DNA of 64,000 bases from Prevotella koreensis (lineage in GTDB: Bacteria; Bacteroidota; Bacteroidia; Bacteroidales; Bacteroidaceae). Below, in pieces: positions 10,856 to 19,656 of this stretch; position 1 is the stretch's first letter; every line of letters begins with the position of its first letter. The notes under the pieces were generated by a model, which made no database searches, was not told where the DNA came from, and was given only the letters and a program-made list of their open reading frames with translations. The position numbers and the translations under genes are program-made. Location: assembly GCF_003977605.1 (NCBI RefSeq), contig NZ_RYYU01000001.1, positions 2,358,600 through 2,422,599 on the forward strand, written 5' to 3'.

Positions 10856-11077
10856 AAAAGATTCAATATTTCTGTATCTTTCAGATAATCAGCAAACTAA
10901 GAATGAATAAAGGATAAATGGGTTACAAGTTGGAAACGAGCGAGTTTCTTTCCCTCTCTTTATTCTGCAATGTCTCAAAGAACACTTGATTTATTGCTGC
11001 AAATATAATATTTTTTAGGAAAGACTATTAACTTCGACGAGGAAAAACATATCTAAAAAAAATAATGAGTGGTTTTC

Positions 11078-11111
11078 TTGCAAATATAAGACATATTGCT
11101 TATATTTGCAA
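11078..11111 (+). promoter_or_regulatory. Perfect palindrome overlapping a -7 box before the maturase gene
   Basis: TTGCAAATATAAG (11078-11090) and its exact complement CTTATATTTGCAA (11099-11111) flank an 8-base spacer. The right arm contains TATATTTG (11101-11108), a perfect TAnnTTTG -7 box, and the left arm contains the same box on the minus strand. It looks like a promoter overlapped by an operator, or two face-to-face promoters. A start near 11115 would leave an unusually long leader before the ATG at 11291. Confidence 0.6.
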
Positions 11112-11290
11112 AGAGGAATATTCCCACAAAATTTCTTTATCCATTTAATGATGGGATTCATATTGATTCAATTATTGATTTTGAGAAGTTAGAATTTGCT
11201 GTACCTGAGGTTTCTGAAAATGCTTCAAGCATTGAGGATAAACAAACTCTTCAAAGTTATTCTTCAAAGGATTTTGAGGATATTAAGAAT

Positions 11291-12325
11291 ATGTACCTTT
11301 TGATTTTCCATGATGTCATTATTTCAAAAGGGAGAAACCAGTCTATTCTCTATGACTTGTCGGAAAAAAGATTATTTAAAGTGCCAAATTCTGTTATTGA
11401 ATTCATAACTATTTTGGGAAATAAAACGATAGGAGAAATCTTAAATTCCTTTTCTACATATGAAAAAAGAATTCTTTTTTCATATGTACAATTTCTTCTT
11501 TCAAACAAACTTGCTCGTTTAGTAAATAATGTAGAGCAATTTGGATCGCAAGAACAATTTATAAAGGGCTTCAAAGAGAGTCTTAATATTTCAACTTCTA
11601 TAATAGACTCTGCAATTATTGATATCAAAGAAACATCATCATTTGATATTCAAGGATTTATTAAAAAATTAACCTCATTTCGATGCAGTAAAATTCTATT
11701 ACGTTTTTGGGAAATAAACATGGACTTTTTTAAGAAAGCTATATCTTGCATACGAACTTCAAATTCAATTGTACGTGTTGATACATATCTTCCAATGGAA
11801 ATGTATTCACAAATAGTCACAATCATCGAAAATGAATGTAAATTGTTTAACATTCTTGTTTTTCGATGCGATAAAAGTTCTATTTCATTTATTAATCCAG
11901 ATATCATAGATTTGCGAAAAACTATATATAAAAGCACAAAGCAATCTTTAGCACCCACAGATTGTGGTAATATCAGTTTTGGCAAAACAGCTTTAATACC
12001 AAGAAGCGATTATATTTTAAAAAATATTTTTGTAAATTCTTGTTTGTATAAAAAAATATCTGTTGACTCAGACGGATTTGTAAAAAATTGCCCATCTATG
12101 AGACATCATTTTGGTCATGTTGACTCAGTTGATTTATGTAAAGTCATAAAAGAGAATTCTTTCACAAAATATTGGTATATAACTAAGGACAAAATAAACA
12201 TCTGTTCTATATGTCAATATAAATACTCATGTTTTGATTGTCGGGCATATACAGAAGACGATACTCTATATGGTCGTCCAAGTAAATGCCAATTATCCAC
12301 CTCGTCAAATCAATGGAAAAAATAA
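11291..12325 (+). CDS. gwsS: SPASM-domain peptide maturase, grasp-with-spasm type
   Basis: About 344 residues from ATG 11291. The N-terminus (MYLLIFHDVIISKGRNQSIL) and the C-terminal cysteine cluster (NSCLYKKISVDSDGFVKNCP, then ICSICQYKYSCFDCRAY and GRPSKC) match my recollection of the grasp-with-spasm SPASM maturases of Bacteroidetes, which lack the radical SAM CxxxCxxC motif; none is seen here. These proteins work with an ATP-grasp enzyme on a ribosomal peptide precursor. No ATP-grasp gene and no double-glycine precursor are visible nearby. The frame is open in front to a TTG at 11096, giving about 65 extra residues with no start of its own, possibly a remnant of a lost gene. The AT-rich composition suggests transfer. 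Confidence 0.75.
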   Translation: MYLLIFHDVIISKGRNQSILYDLSEKRLFKVPNSVIEFITILGNKTIGEILNSFSTYEKRILFSYVQFLLSNKLARLVNNVEQFGSQEQFIKGFKESLNISTSIIDSAIIDIKETSSFDIQGFIKKLTSFRCSKILLRFWEINMDFFKKAISCIRTSNSIVRVDTYLPMEMYSQIVTIIENECKLFNILVFRCDKSSISFINPDIIDLRKTIYKSTKQSLAPTDCGNISFGKTALIPRSDYILKNIFVNSCLYKKISVDSDGFVKNCPSMRHHFGHVDSVDLCKVIKENSFTKYWYITKDKINICSICQYKYSCFDCRAYTEDDTLYGRPSKCQLSTSSNQWKK

Positions 12326-12338
12326 TTTCGTTTCTAAT

Positions 12339-14687
12339 ATGAATAATTTATTTAACTACCTTAACAACAGTAAGTTTATTTTCATATGCTTACTTTTATC
12401 TTTGTGCAATGAAATTTGTTTTTCACAGACAAACGGTACTTCTATTGTACAATATAAGGGGCGCATTGTGGACTCCAAGACAAACGAACCTCTATCTGGC
12501 ACAACGATAACATTACATTCCCCTGACGGGATTTTGCTTGTTGGGACAGTCTGTGACGAGAACGGAGGCTTTGAAATAGAATGGCAACGGAAACAGGAAA
12601 GCCCCAAAGATTCGTTAGTGCTGTATTGCAGTTTCATGGGATATGTAACCAAATCCGTTCAAGTGCCGATAGCACAGTATCACGATATAGGGGAGATACA
12701 TCTTGAAGAAACCCAAATGACTCTTGATGAAGTTACAGTATCTGCGCGTCGCTCTCCTTTAAAATTCGACAAAGGCAATTATTTGGCAGCCGTGGCAGGT
12801 ACTTCTCTTGCAAAACTCTCTTCTGCAAATGATGTCCTTAAAAGACTCCCTTTGTTGTCTGGTGATAATGGCTCGTTTTCCGTTCGAGGACGTGGACAAG
12901 CCATTATATTCATCAACCGAAGAGAAGTGAGAGATCCTTCCGAAATACAGAATATAGATGCTTCGCAAATAGAGTCTGTCAAAATCATCACAGACTCGGG
13001 AGTGACCTATCCCATAGAAACGAAAGCTGTCATTGAACTGACGGTAAAACGATGGTATAAAGATCATCTTGGAATAACCTTTGAATCTGAGATTTATCAA
13101 CGTCAAAGACTATCCCAATACTATACTTTACGCACAAATTACTCCAAGAAAAGACTATCCTTGATTACTCTCCTAAGAGTGGCAAGCCCCAAGTTTGATC
13201 CCGAGACAGATATAGAATATACAGTGTCCAGACCGGAGGGGGAGTTATCTTACAATGTTACGGGAAAATCCAGACAGAATAATTTGAGATACTCGTTTGA
13301 CACAGGCTTAAACTACGATATTAACGATATGCAATCTTTGGGATTTTATATGAGTGCCTCCATGAGTCCAAGACAGACGTCTTACTATGACAATACATAC
13401 AGAAAGGACAATGTAGAGATAGGTTCTCATTCCTCAAAAAACAAATCGGAAAATCATGGAGTAAACGGAACTTTTTATTATATTGGGAAAATAGCAGGAA
13501 TAAACATAAACTTCCAGAACTATCTCTATCATTCATTGAATAAAGGGCATCAGTCACTTTTCCTTGACAATGACAATTATTTCAACATGGACAGCGAGAA
13601 CAAATCCTTTCTTTACGACTCCAAATTGGAATTGGGAAGTAAAGGACCTTGGGGAGGGGACATGTTATATGGCATTCAATGGACTTACACGAGGAGAAAA
13701 GACATTTCCGATGTTCTCGAAGGGAATGTGAACAACAGCAACAGTCTGACCGTGCAGAATCTGTTAAGTCCGTTCTTCTCATATAATTGGAGTTACAAGA
13801 ATCTGTCTGTTTCCACAGGCATACGCATTGAATGGGAAAAAAGACACTTTCCAAATCAGAGCGATTCGGATACCAAGAAGTTTTACTACAATCCGAAAAT
13901 AGGAATCAGTTATAAATTTTCAAATGGCTTAGGCGCAAGTTTCAATTGGCAAACATTCACCTCTCGCCCGCAGTATTTTGTGCTTTCCGGAATATCCTCA
14001 ATGGTCTATCCATTTTTGTATAGCACAGGAAACGCACAACTGAAGTCCACACAAAACAATAATTTCTATCTCAACATTTCCTATAAGGATTTAGTTGTGC
14101 AGTTAAAGGCAAAGCATATACGGAATGGTGTTTCTGTATATTATAGTTTTGACGATGACTCACAAGTCATTAAAAAAACATTTGAAAACACACCCACCCA
14201 TTGGGAATATGGCATGGCTGCAATCTATCAGATTAAGCCTTATCGTTTTTGGACCATCGACCTTTTTGGTGAACTGTCGTATGGCTCCTTTGGTTTTGGC
14301 TATGAGCCAAAGAGGGATTATTTCAATAAACCTTCCTACTTTATCGATATTACCAACAGATTTGATTTGGGCAATGGGTACACCCTGAATTGCTATACGG
14401 GCTATTCAAGAACGCTCAACGGAATAGAAGAGTCGTTGGGAACAGGGGGCATATCGGGGTCGATAAATAAGTTCTTCTTTGACAGAAAGATGTATCTTAG
14501 CCTTAATATTGGTCAATATATTCAAAGACGAAACAGAATGCGCACTGCCGTGGATAATATCCACATAAACCAACTATGGGATACCTCCAATAGATACATA
14601 GGACTGACATTCAAATATACATTCAATACAGTATCTGTTAAGAACAAGGCTTCTCAAGGAAACAGTAGCGAGATACGGCGTTTTTAG
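12339..14687 (+). CDS. Outer membrane beta-barrel protein with carboxypeptidase-like domain
   Basis: A TonB-receptor-like outer membrane protein of about 782 residues. The start at ATG 12339 gives a signal peptide (KFIFICLLLSLCNEICFSQ); the frame is open further upstream, but that part overlaps the maturase gene. Residues about 38-130 form a carboxypeptidase regulatory-like domain (YKGRIVDSKTNEPLSGTTI). A plug-like segment (LKRLPLLSGDNGSFSVRGRG) follows, then many aromatic-alternating beta strands. It ends without a clear terminal phenylalanine signature. It lies 13 bases after the maturase and 22 bases before the ABC exporter, so it may form the outer membrane part of peptide export or uptake in one operon. 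Confidence 0.82.
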   Translation: MNNLFNYLNNSKFIFICLLLSLCNEICFSQTNGTSIVQYKGRIVDSKTNEPLSGTTITLHSPDGILLVGTVCDENGGFEIEWQRKQESPKDSLVLYCSFMGYVTKSVQVPIAQYHDIGEIHLEETQMTLDEVTVSARRSPLKFDKGNYLAAVAGTSLAKLSSANDVLKRLPLLSGDNGSFSVRGRGQAIIFINRREVRDPSEIQNIDASQIESVKIITDSGVTYPIETKAVIELTVKRWYKDHLGITFESEIYQRQRLSQYYTLRTNYSKKRLSLITLLRVASPKFDPETDIEYTVSRPEGELSYNVTGKSRQNNLRYSFDTGLNYDINDMQSLGFYMSASMSPRQTSYYDNTYRKDNVEIGSHSSKNKSENHGVNGTFYYIGKIAGININFQNYLYHSLNKGHQSLFLDNDNYFNMDSENKSFLYDSKLELGSKGPWGGDMLYGIQWTYTRRKDISDVLEGNVNNSNSLTVQNLLSPFFSYNWSYKNLSVSTGIRIEWEKRHFPNQSDSDTKKFYYNPKIGISYKFSNGLGASFNWQTFTSRPQYFVLSGISSMVYPFLYSTGNAQLKSTQNNNFYLNISYKDLVVQLKAKHIRNGVSVYYSFDDDSQVIKKTFENTPTHWEYGMAAIYQIKPYRFWTIDLFGELSYGSFGFGYEPKRDYFNKPSYFIDITNRFDLGNGYTLNCYTGYSRTLNGIEESLGTGGISGSINKFFFDRKMYLSLNIGQYIQRRNRMRTAVDNIHINQLWDTSNRYIGLTFKYTFNTVSVKNKASQGNSSEIRRF

Positions 14688-14709
14688 AAATATTATTTTG
14701 TAGTTGATT

Positions 14710-16920
14710 ATGTACTTTATTCGTCAAAAAGATGCAATGGATTGTGGTCCAACATGTTTAGCTATATTGCTTGTACACTTTGGAAGAAATCCAGATATAG
14801 AACTAATACGTCATAACTGTGCTTTGACCAAAGAAGGTGTTTCTTTATTTGGAATCAGTAAAGCAGCCGAAACAATAGGTTTCAAGACTGTTGGGGGACA
14901 TTTGAGTTTTGATACTCTTGCCCATGAAGTTCCACTACCTTGCATCGTCCATTGGAATCAGAATCACTTTGTTGTTGTCTATAAAATAAAAAAGCACAGT
15001 AAAGGAAAGTATATCATCTATGTCGCAGATCCCGGCAAGGGACTTGTCACCTATACCAAGGAGGAGTTCTGCGAGCATTGGATAAGCACCAAGACCAACG
15101 GTGAGGAGAAAGGCATAGCCCTTCTTCTCGAGCCAACGGAACAGTTCTACGCTCAAAACGATACGGAAACAGTACCGACTCAAAGCCGAGTGAAATTCCT
15201 ATGGAGCTATCTCAAGAAATACAAGCGTTTCTTTACGCAGCTCATTCTCGGTCTGTTGCTCGGCTCGCTCCTGCAACTCGTCTTCCCATTCCTTACCCAA
15301 GCCATCGTAGATACGGGTATTGGAGGCAAGGACATCGGTTTTGTGTGGTTGGTGCTGCTGGCAGAGATGATGCTTCTTTTCAGCCGTACCGCCATTGACT
15401 TCATCCGGTCAAAGATACTCCTGCACATCTCCACCCGTATCAATATCTCGCTCATCTCGGACTTTTTCATCAAACTGATGAAACTGCCGATGAAGTTCTT
15501 CGACACCAAACTGATGGGCGACCTCTTGCAGCGTATTGAAGACCATCGACGTGTGGAGCAGTTTCTCACATCGAGCAGTCTGAGTTTGCTGTTCTCGTTC
15601 TTTACTTTCCTTGTCTTCGGTGTCGTCCTTGCTGTCTATAATCTCGGCATCTTCCTTGTCTTCCTCTTGGGAACATCGTTTTACGCAGGCTGGATAATCC
15701 TCTTCCTCAAAAAGCGCAGACAGCTCGACTACAAATATTTCGAGCAGGCTGGACGCAACCGTAATGTAACCTACCAGCTCATTGGTGGCATGCAGGAAAT
15801 CAAACTGCAGGGGTGCGAACAACGCAAACGCTGGGAATGGGAGGATGTGCAAGCCGACCTCTTCAAGGTCAACCTGCAATCCCTCAATTTGCAACAAGTG
15901 CAACAGGCAGGAAGCATTACCATCAACGAGGTGAAGAACATCCTCATTACCGTTCTTGCCGCCACAGCCGTGATACACGGAAACATGACACTCGGTATGA
16001 TGCTGGCGGTGCAGTACATCATCGGGCAGCTCAACAGTCCCGTGGAACAACTCATCCAATTCATCTACTCATGGCAGGACGTAAGCATCAGCCTTGACCG
16101 CATGAACGAGATCCATACCGAGACCAACGAGGAGAATGTCGAACGGACACGTTTCGCCTATACTGACGAAACAGTCGAAAGACATTCCCTCACGATAAAA
16201 GACCTATCCTTTAAATACGACATATACAGTCCGAAAGATATTCTCTCCGACATCAGTCTCTCCATTCCAAACGGCAAAGTAACGGCAATCGTGGGGGCAA
16301 GCGGAAGCGGAAAGGCCACGCTCGTAAAACTCATTTTGGGATTTTATGAGCCACTGAATGGAAGCATCCGGATAGGCAATGCCCACCTGAATGAATACAA
16401 TCTCGGTTGGTGGCGGAGCCAATGCGGTGCGGTGATGCAGGAGGGTTACCTCTTCTCTGATACCATAGCGAGAAACATCGCCATATCTGACGATGAGCCC
16501 GACATCGATCGCATCCGCCATGCTGCCCGTGTGGCAAACATCGCCGACTACATAGAAGCCCTACCTTTGGCTTACAACACGATGATAGGACAGGACGGAC
16601 AGGGCATCAGTCAGGGACAACGGCAACGCATTTTGATAGCGAGGGTAGTCTATAAGAATCCTATGTTCGTCTTCTTGGACGAAGCCACCAACGCCCTTGA
16701 CGCCAACAATGAGCGAGCCATCACCGAAAACCTCTCGGATTTCTACAAAGGAAAAACCGTTATAGTGGTGGCGCATCGCCTTTCCACTGTTCGCGATGCT
16801 GACCAGATAGTGGTGCTTGACGATGGTAAAATCGCAGAGGTGGGCACACACGAGGAACTGACCGCCAAACGTGGCAAATACTTCGCCTTAGTAAAGAACC
16901 AATTAGAACTCGGCAACTGA
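14710..16920 (+). CDS. C39 peptidase-containing ABC exporter with altered Walker A
   Basis: About 736 residues. The N-terminal C39 domain cuts leaders from exported peptides: catalytic Cys12 in KDAMDCGPTC, His in VHWNQNHFVVV and Asp in YVADPGKG. Six membrane helices (about residues 165-430) and an ATPase domain follow. The Walker A reads GASGSGKATLVK: the Ser/Thr that holds magnesium right after Lys535 is Ala536. Walker B (MFVFLDEATNALD), signature (ISQGQRQRI) and the H loop (VVAHRLS) look intact. The ATG at 14710 is preferred to the TTG at 14704. The stop is 1 base before the next gene. Its likely substrate is a peptide matured by the upstream SPASM protein. Confidence 0.9.
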   Translation: MYFIRQKDAMDCGPTCLAILLVHFGRNPDIELIRHNCALTKEGVSLFGISKAAETIGFKTVGGHLSFDTLAHEVPLPCIVHWNQNHFVVVYKIKKHSKGKYIIYVADPGKGLVTYTKEEFCEHWISTKTNGEEKGIALLLEPTEQFYAQNDTETVPTQSRVKFLWSYLKKYKRFFTQLILGLLLGSLLQLVFPFLTQAIVDTGIGGKDIGFVWLVLLAEMMLLFSRTAIDFIRSKILLHISTRINISLISDFFIKLMKLPMKFFDTKLMGDLLQRIEDHRRVEQFLTSSSLSLLFSFFTFLVFGVVLAVYNLGIFLVFLLGTSFYAGWIILFLKKRRQLDYKYFEQAGRNRNVTYQLIGGMQEIKLQGCEQRKRWEWEDVQADLFKVNLQSLNLQQVQQAGSITINEVKNILITVLAATAVIHGNMTLGMMLAVQYIIGQLNSPVEQLIQFIYSWQDVSISLDRMNEIHTETNEENVERTRFAYTDETVERHSLTIKDLSFKYDIYSPKDILSDISLSIPNGKVTAIVGASGSGKATLVKLILGFYEPLNGSIRIGNAHLNEYNLGWWRSQCGAVMQEGYLFSDTIARNIAISDDEPDIDRIRHAARVANIADYIEALPLAYNTMIGQDGQGISQGQRQRILIARVVYKNPMFVFLDEATNALDANNERAITENLSDFYKGKTVIVVAHRLSTVRDADQIVVLDDGKIAEVGTHEELTAKRGKYFALVKNQLELGN

Positions 16921-16921
16921 T

Positions 16922-17407
16922 ATGAAAACACAGGAAAATAAACAGGAACGGAGTTTTGAGCTTCGCAGCGAGAAAGTACGCAGTATCGTTGGGCAGATAC
17001 CCTCCGCATTTGTCCGCTATGGTATCACCGCCATAGGAGCGGTATTGCTTTGCCTTTTGGCAGTAGCCTGTTTCCTGCCCTATAAGCAGGTATATTCGGG
17101 TACGGTTACCGTACACGGAGTAACAGCCGCTGCACCGGCGGACAGCACGGACACCACCATTTTGCTCAAGTTTGAGAACAAACGTCCTGACAATACGAAG
17201 GGACAAATGATTTATCTGCAATCTCCCAATGGAACGTTTGCAGGGCAGATACAAGACCTTTCTTCCGTCCGTGACACATTGGAACGTCAGGAAGCCCTAT
17301 GCCGTTTCAAGACAACTGAGATAAAATCTGTGGAAAACCAAACGGTGGATTTCCAAATAACACGCTCATCGGGCAATCTGCTGCAAAAAATGCTTGGGGG
17401 AATATAA
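16922..17407 (+). CDS. Short membrane protein, probable reduced adaptor of the exporter
   Basis: 161 residues with a single membrane helix at about 35-55 (YGITAIGAVLLCLLAVACFL) and a small extracytoplasmic part. It begins 1 base after the ABC exporter stop, so it is translationally linked. At this position such exporters normally carry an HlyD-like periplasmic adaptor of 300-450 residues; this one has the membrane anchor and a short beta-rich part (SGTVTVHGVTAAAPA) but no long coiled coil. It may be a true short partner or a truncated adaptor. The order exporter-adaptor is what supports the role; the sequence alone does not. Confidence 0.6.
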   Translation: MKTQENKQERSFELRSEKVRSIVGQIPSAFVRYGITAIGAVLLCLLAVACFLPYKQVYSGTVTVHGVTAAAPADSTDTTILLKFENKRPDNTKGQMIYLQSPNGTFAGQIQDLSSVRDTLERQEALCRFKTTEIKSVENQTVDFQITRSSGNLLQKMLGGI

Positions 17408-17522
17408 TCCCATCACGCATATCTCATCTATCCCGATAGTCAATGGTCAAACTTACCGCCTTCTCTTGCAAGGCGGTGAGTTCTTTTGTCAAACCGACAA
17501 GCTCCTGCAACAATGCCTTTAC
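17408..17522. other. Short AT-rich stretch after the adaptor
   Basis: I see no gene here. A pairable segment (ACCGCCTTCTCTTGCAAGGCGGT) near 17454-17477 could end the exporter operon: CCGCCTT and AAGGCGG form a 7-base stem with a 7-base loop. Confidence 0.4.
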
Positions 17523-17681
17523 GAGACCTCTGCAAAACTCTTCATTTTCTTTGCTCATATCAAATACTTTTTGTACCTTTATGGCATGAAACAAAAGATA
17601 TCCTCTCCAAGTTTTGCTGATATATTTCTTGGCCAAAGAAAGGTTAAGCAGACATTCTTTTCTCAAATAAACACAGTTATT
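17523..17681 (+). pseudogene. Left end of an IS5-family-like element, truncated by IS982
   Basis: GAGACCTCTGCAAAACTC (17523-17540) resembles the GAGACC-type terminal repeats of Bacteroidetes IS5-family elements. The ATG at 17586 opens a frame reading MKQKISSPSFADIFLGQRKV then KQTFFSQINTVI, like transposase N-termini of that family. After 32 codons the frame runs into the IS982 left end. I see no continuation on the far side of IS982, so most of the element is lost. Confidence 0.55.
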
Positions 17682-18728
17682 ACGCGAGTTCGGGATAAGT
17701 TTAGCATGAAAAGAGTTCCAACTGCCTTGATTTTTCCACATATACAGGCAGTGCCTCCGGCTTATTCTCAAAAAAACAATATGCCGTAAGGGCAGAACAT
17801 AAGTTCATGATAAAGTTATGTATGGAACGGTGTCGTGAATGTACAAGGTTCGCTTTGTTCTTTAGCAGTTCATTAATGCATTCGATGATATATCTTTTTC
17901 TTAGCATAATCTTGTCCCATATAGGCATAAGTTTATTCTTCATCTTTGCTTTAAGTCTATGAACAAGTCGAATACCTTGACTGAACAGATTCTCGAAGAG
18001 TTCCTGTTTGATGTATCCTCTGTCAGCAAATACCTTTCCATACAAAACCTTTGCAAATACCGTCCACACTCTGCTATCCCTGTCATCTACGTTTGCTCCT
18101 GTAAGACAGAATGTTATCACTTCACCGGAATCATTGCAAAGCAGATGCAGTTTGAATCCATGACACCAACCCATGGTACCATTTCCACTCTTGGCGAACC
18201 CTGCAAAGACCTTGTTAAAGTACCGTCTTACATTGTGACATACCGGAATCATCGTACTGTCAACGAACGTTATACCTGTACATTTGCCGAAGGCATAGAG
18301 TTTCATGAACAACATCATCTTAAAGAACACACGGGGCATGAGTTCCACAAAACGATTATAGGAGACGGCTGCTGGGAATTCATGCCTGAGCCACCCACGG
18401 ATACAGTTCCGGTAATACTCCTTGAAATTACGATATGTACCGAAATGATAGCATACAAGGATGGTCATGATTTCACTCTCGGAAAGCCTTCCCTTACGAT
18501 TCCTAAAACGTTTTCCATTGCTATTATAGGAAGGTAAACATAGGTTTTTACTCAGTTCAACATTCAAATTCTTGTCAAACTCATCAATAATACAGAAAAT
18601 TTCTATAATTTTGTCCTTGGTAATCATCGCTTGGTTGTTTTGTAAGTTTTTGATTTACAACTATAAAGTTACAAAAAACTAACGAGATTACCAACTTTTA
18701 TAGAGACTTTCTTAACCCGAACTCGCGT
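17682..18728 (-). mobile_element. IS982-family insertion sequence
   Basis: Bounded by inverted ends ACGCGAGTTCGGGATAAG (from 17682) and CTTAACCCGAACTCGCGT (to 18728), matching at all but a couple of bases. It contains one transposase gene on the minus strand. The trinucleotide ATT flanks both ends and may be the target duplication, though three A/T-rich bases are weak proof. A second, solitary right end of the same element lies at 60685-60783. Confidence 0.85.
17701..18627 (-). CDS. IS982-family DDE transposase
   Basis: 308 residues, apparently intact. Acidic catalytic motifs are visible: GITFVDSTMIPVCHNVR, GFKLHLLCNDSGE, KVFADRGYIKQELF and the late acidic residue in RYIIECINELLKN. The basic N-terminal part and the length are usual for IS982 transposases. 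The gene fills the element between its inverted ends, stopping 19 bases from the left end. It is oriented opposite to the exporter operon, so its insertion could affect downstream reading from that operon. Confidence 0.9.
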   Translation of the reverse strand: MITKDKIIEIFCIIDEFDKNLNVELSKNLCLPSYNSNGKRFRNRKGRLSESEIMTILVCYHFGTYRNFKEYYRNCIRGWLRHEFPAAVSYNRFVELMPRVFFKMMLFMKLYAFGKCTGITFVDSTMIPVCHNVRRYFNKVFAGFAKSGNGTMGWCHGFKLHLLCNDSGEVITFCLTGANVDDRDSRVWTVFAKVLYGKVFADRGYIKQELFENLFSQGIRLVHRLKAKMKNKLMPIWDKIMLRKRYIIECINELLKNKANLVHSRHRSIHNFIMNLCSALTAYCFFENKPEALPVYVEKSRQLELFSC

Positions 18729-18980
18729 ATTTTCTGATGAAAACAGTGTGTTTTTACGGAAATAAATTGTTGGAACACTTAAAATTATTACCAACTAATT
18801 TTAATGGAAGTAATTTGTCAGGATTTTTTAGCATTATTGCCTAATCATCAAAAATGAATAGAAACAACTATTTTTCTATTGCAAAATGAGAAAAAGAGAG
18901 AAATGAAACTTTTTTTGAAGAAAAATCCTCCGAAATATTTGGTGGATTGAAATAATTTTCATAATATTGCACTCATAAAC

Positions 18981-18998
18981 ACAGAACAAACGTTCTGT
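18981..18998 (+). promoter_or_regulatory. Palindromic operator in front of the TetR gene
   Basis: ACAGAAC, four bases, then GTTCTGT: a perfect 7-base inverted repeat ending 12 bases before the first ATG of the regulator. The position and geometry fit a TetR-type dimer site, so autorepression is likely. Confidence 0.65.
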
Positions 18999-19010
18999 TT
19001 TGAATTTAGC

Positions 19011-19649
19011 ATGTATGAAATAATGGAAAAACAAATAGATAAAGAAAGCATAAGCAAAAGGGACATTATCCTTAATGAGTCGTTCAGACTATTTCTGAAA
19101 AAGGGTTATGCAGCAGTATCATTTTCGGACTTAGTGGAAGCGACCGGCATTTCTCGTGGCAATATGTTCCATCACTTCAAGAATAAGGAAGATATATTCA
19201 ATCATGCCGTTGATAGGTTTGTATTTGAATTCTTGACTAATGATGCTACAGACTTTCTTGAATTTACAAGTTCAACACCATTAAAGGATTTCATTGATAA
19301 TCGTGTAGAAAACATCTGTCGCCGTATGAAATCATTTTTTATAATGACAAAAGGCACAGTCACTCCTGCCAATTTCATGTCATTTATCTTGTATCTGAAA
19401 GACAACTATCCGGATTGGAAAGAGAAGTTTCAAGAATACGAGAAAAGAAAGAACCATGAGTGGAAAGAGGTAATAGAGCTTGCCAAACAGAAAGGAGAGA
19501 TTACTCAAACTGTGGAAACAGAAAAGATTATATCTTCCATTAGATATATATATATTGGATTGTCATACAGAAGTGCTTTGAGTAGCCAACTTTCCATTTC
19601 CGAATTGAAAGAGCAGATATACATAATATATAATTTAATAACCAAATAA
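19011..19649 (+). CDS. TetR/AcrR family transcriptional regulator
   Basis: 212 residues. The N-terminal helix-turn-helix is clear (FRLFLKKGYAAVSFSDLVEA then TGISRGNMFHHFKNKEDIF), followed by a helical ligand domain. ATGs at 19011 and 19023 are both possible. It ends 7 bases before the ketosynthase fragment. In Bacteroidetes a TetR gene commonly precedes the ketosynthase of flexirubin, aryl polyene or dialkylresorcinol clusters, which is the likely original context; the rest of such a cluster is missing here. A palindrome just upstream is its probable operator. Confidence 0.9.
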   Translation: MYEIMEKQIDKESISKRDIILNESFRLFLKKGYAAVSFSDLVEATGISRGNMFHHFKNKEDIFNHAVDRFVFEFLTNDATDFLEFTSSTPLKDFIDNRVENICRRMKSFFIMTKGTVTPANFMSFILYLKDNYPDWKEKFQEYEKRKNHEWKEVIELAKQKGEITQTVETEKIISSIRYIYIGLSYRSALSSQLSISELKEQIYIIYNLITK

Positions 19650-19656
19650 TACTCCT

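Noticed and set aside
10900..11290. Possible RiPP precursor upstream of the maturase
   Set aside because: Frames of 13-28 codons exist (from 10918, 11065, 11148, 11220) but none has a leader with a double-glycine site.
17424..17560. Minus-strand frame reading MSKENEEFCRGLVKALLQ
   Set aside because: It is short, crosses the IS5-like terminal repeat and has no recognised relative; a leucine-rich look alone is not enough.
17959..18537. 192-codon plus-strand frame
   Set aside because: It is the antisense of the IS982 transposase.
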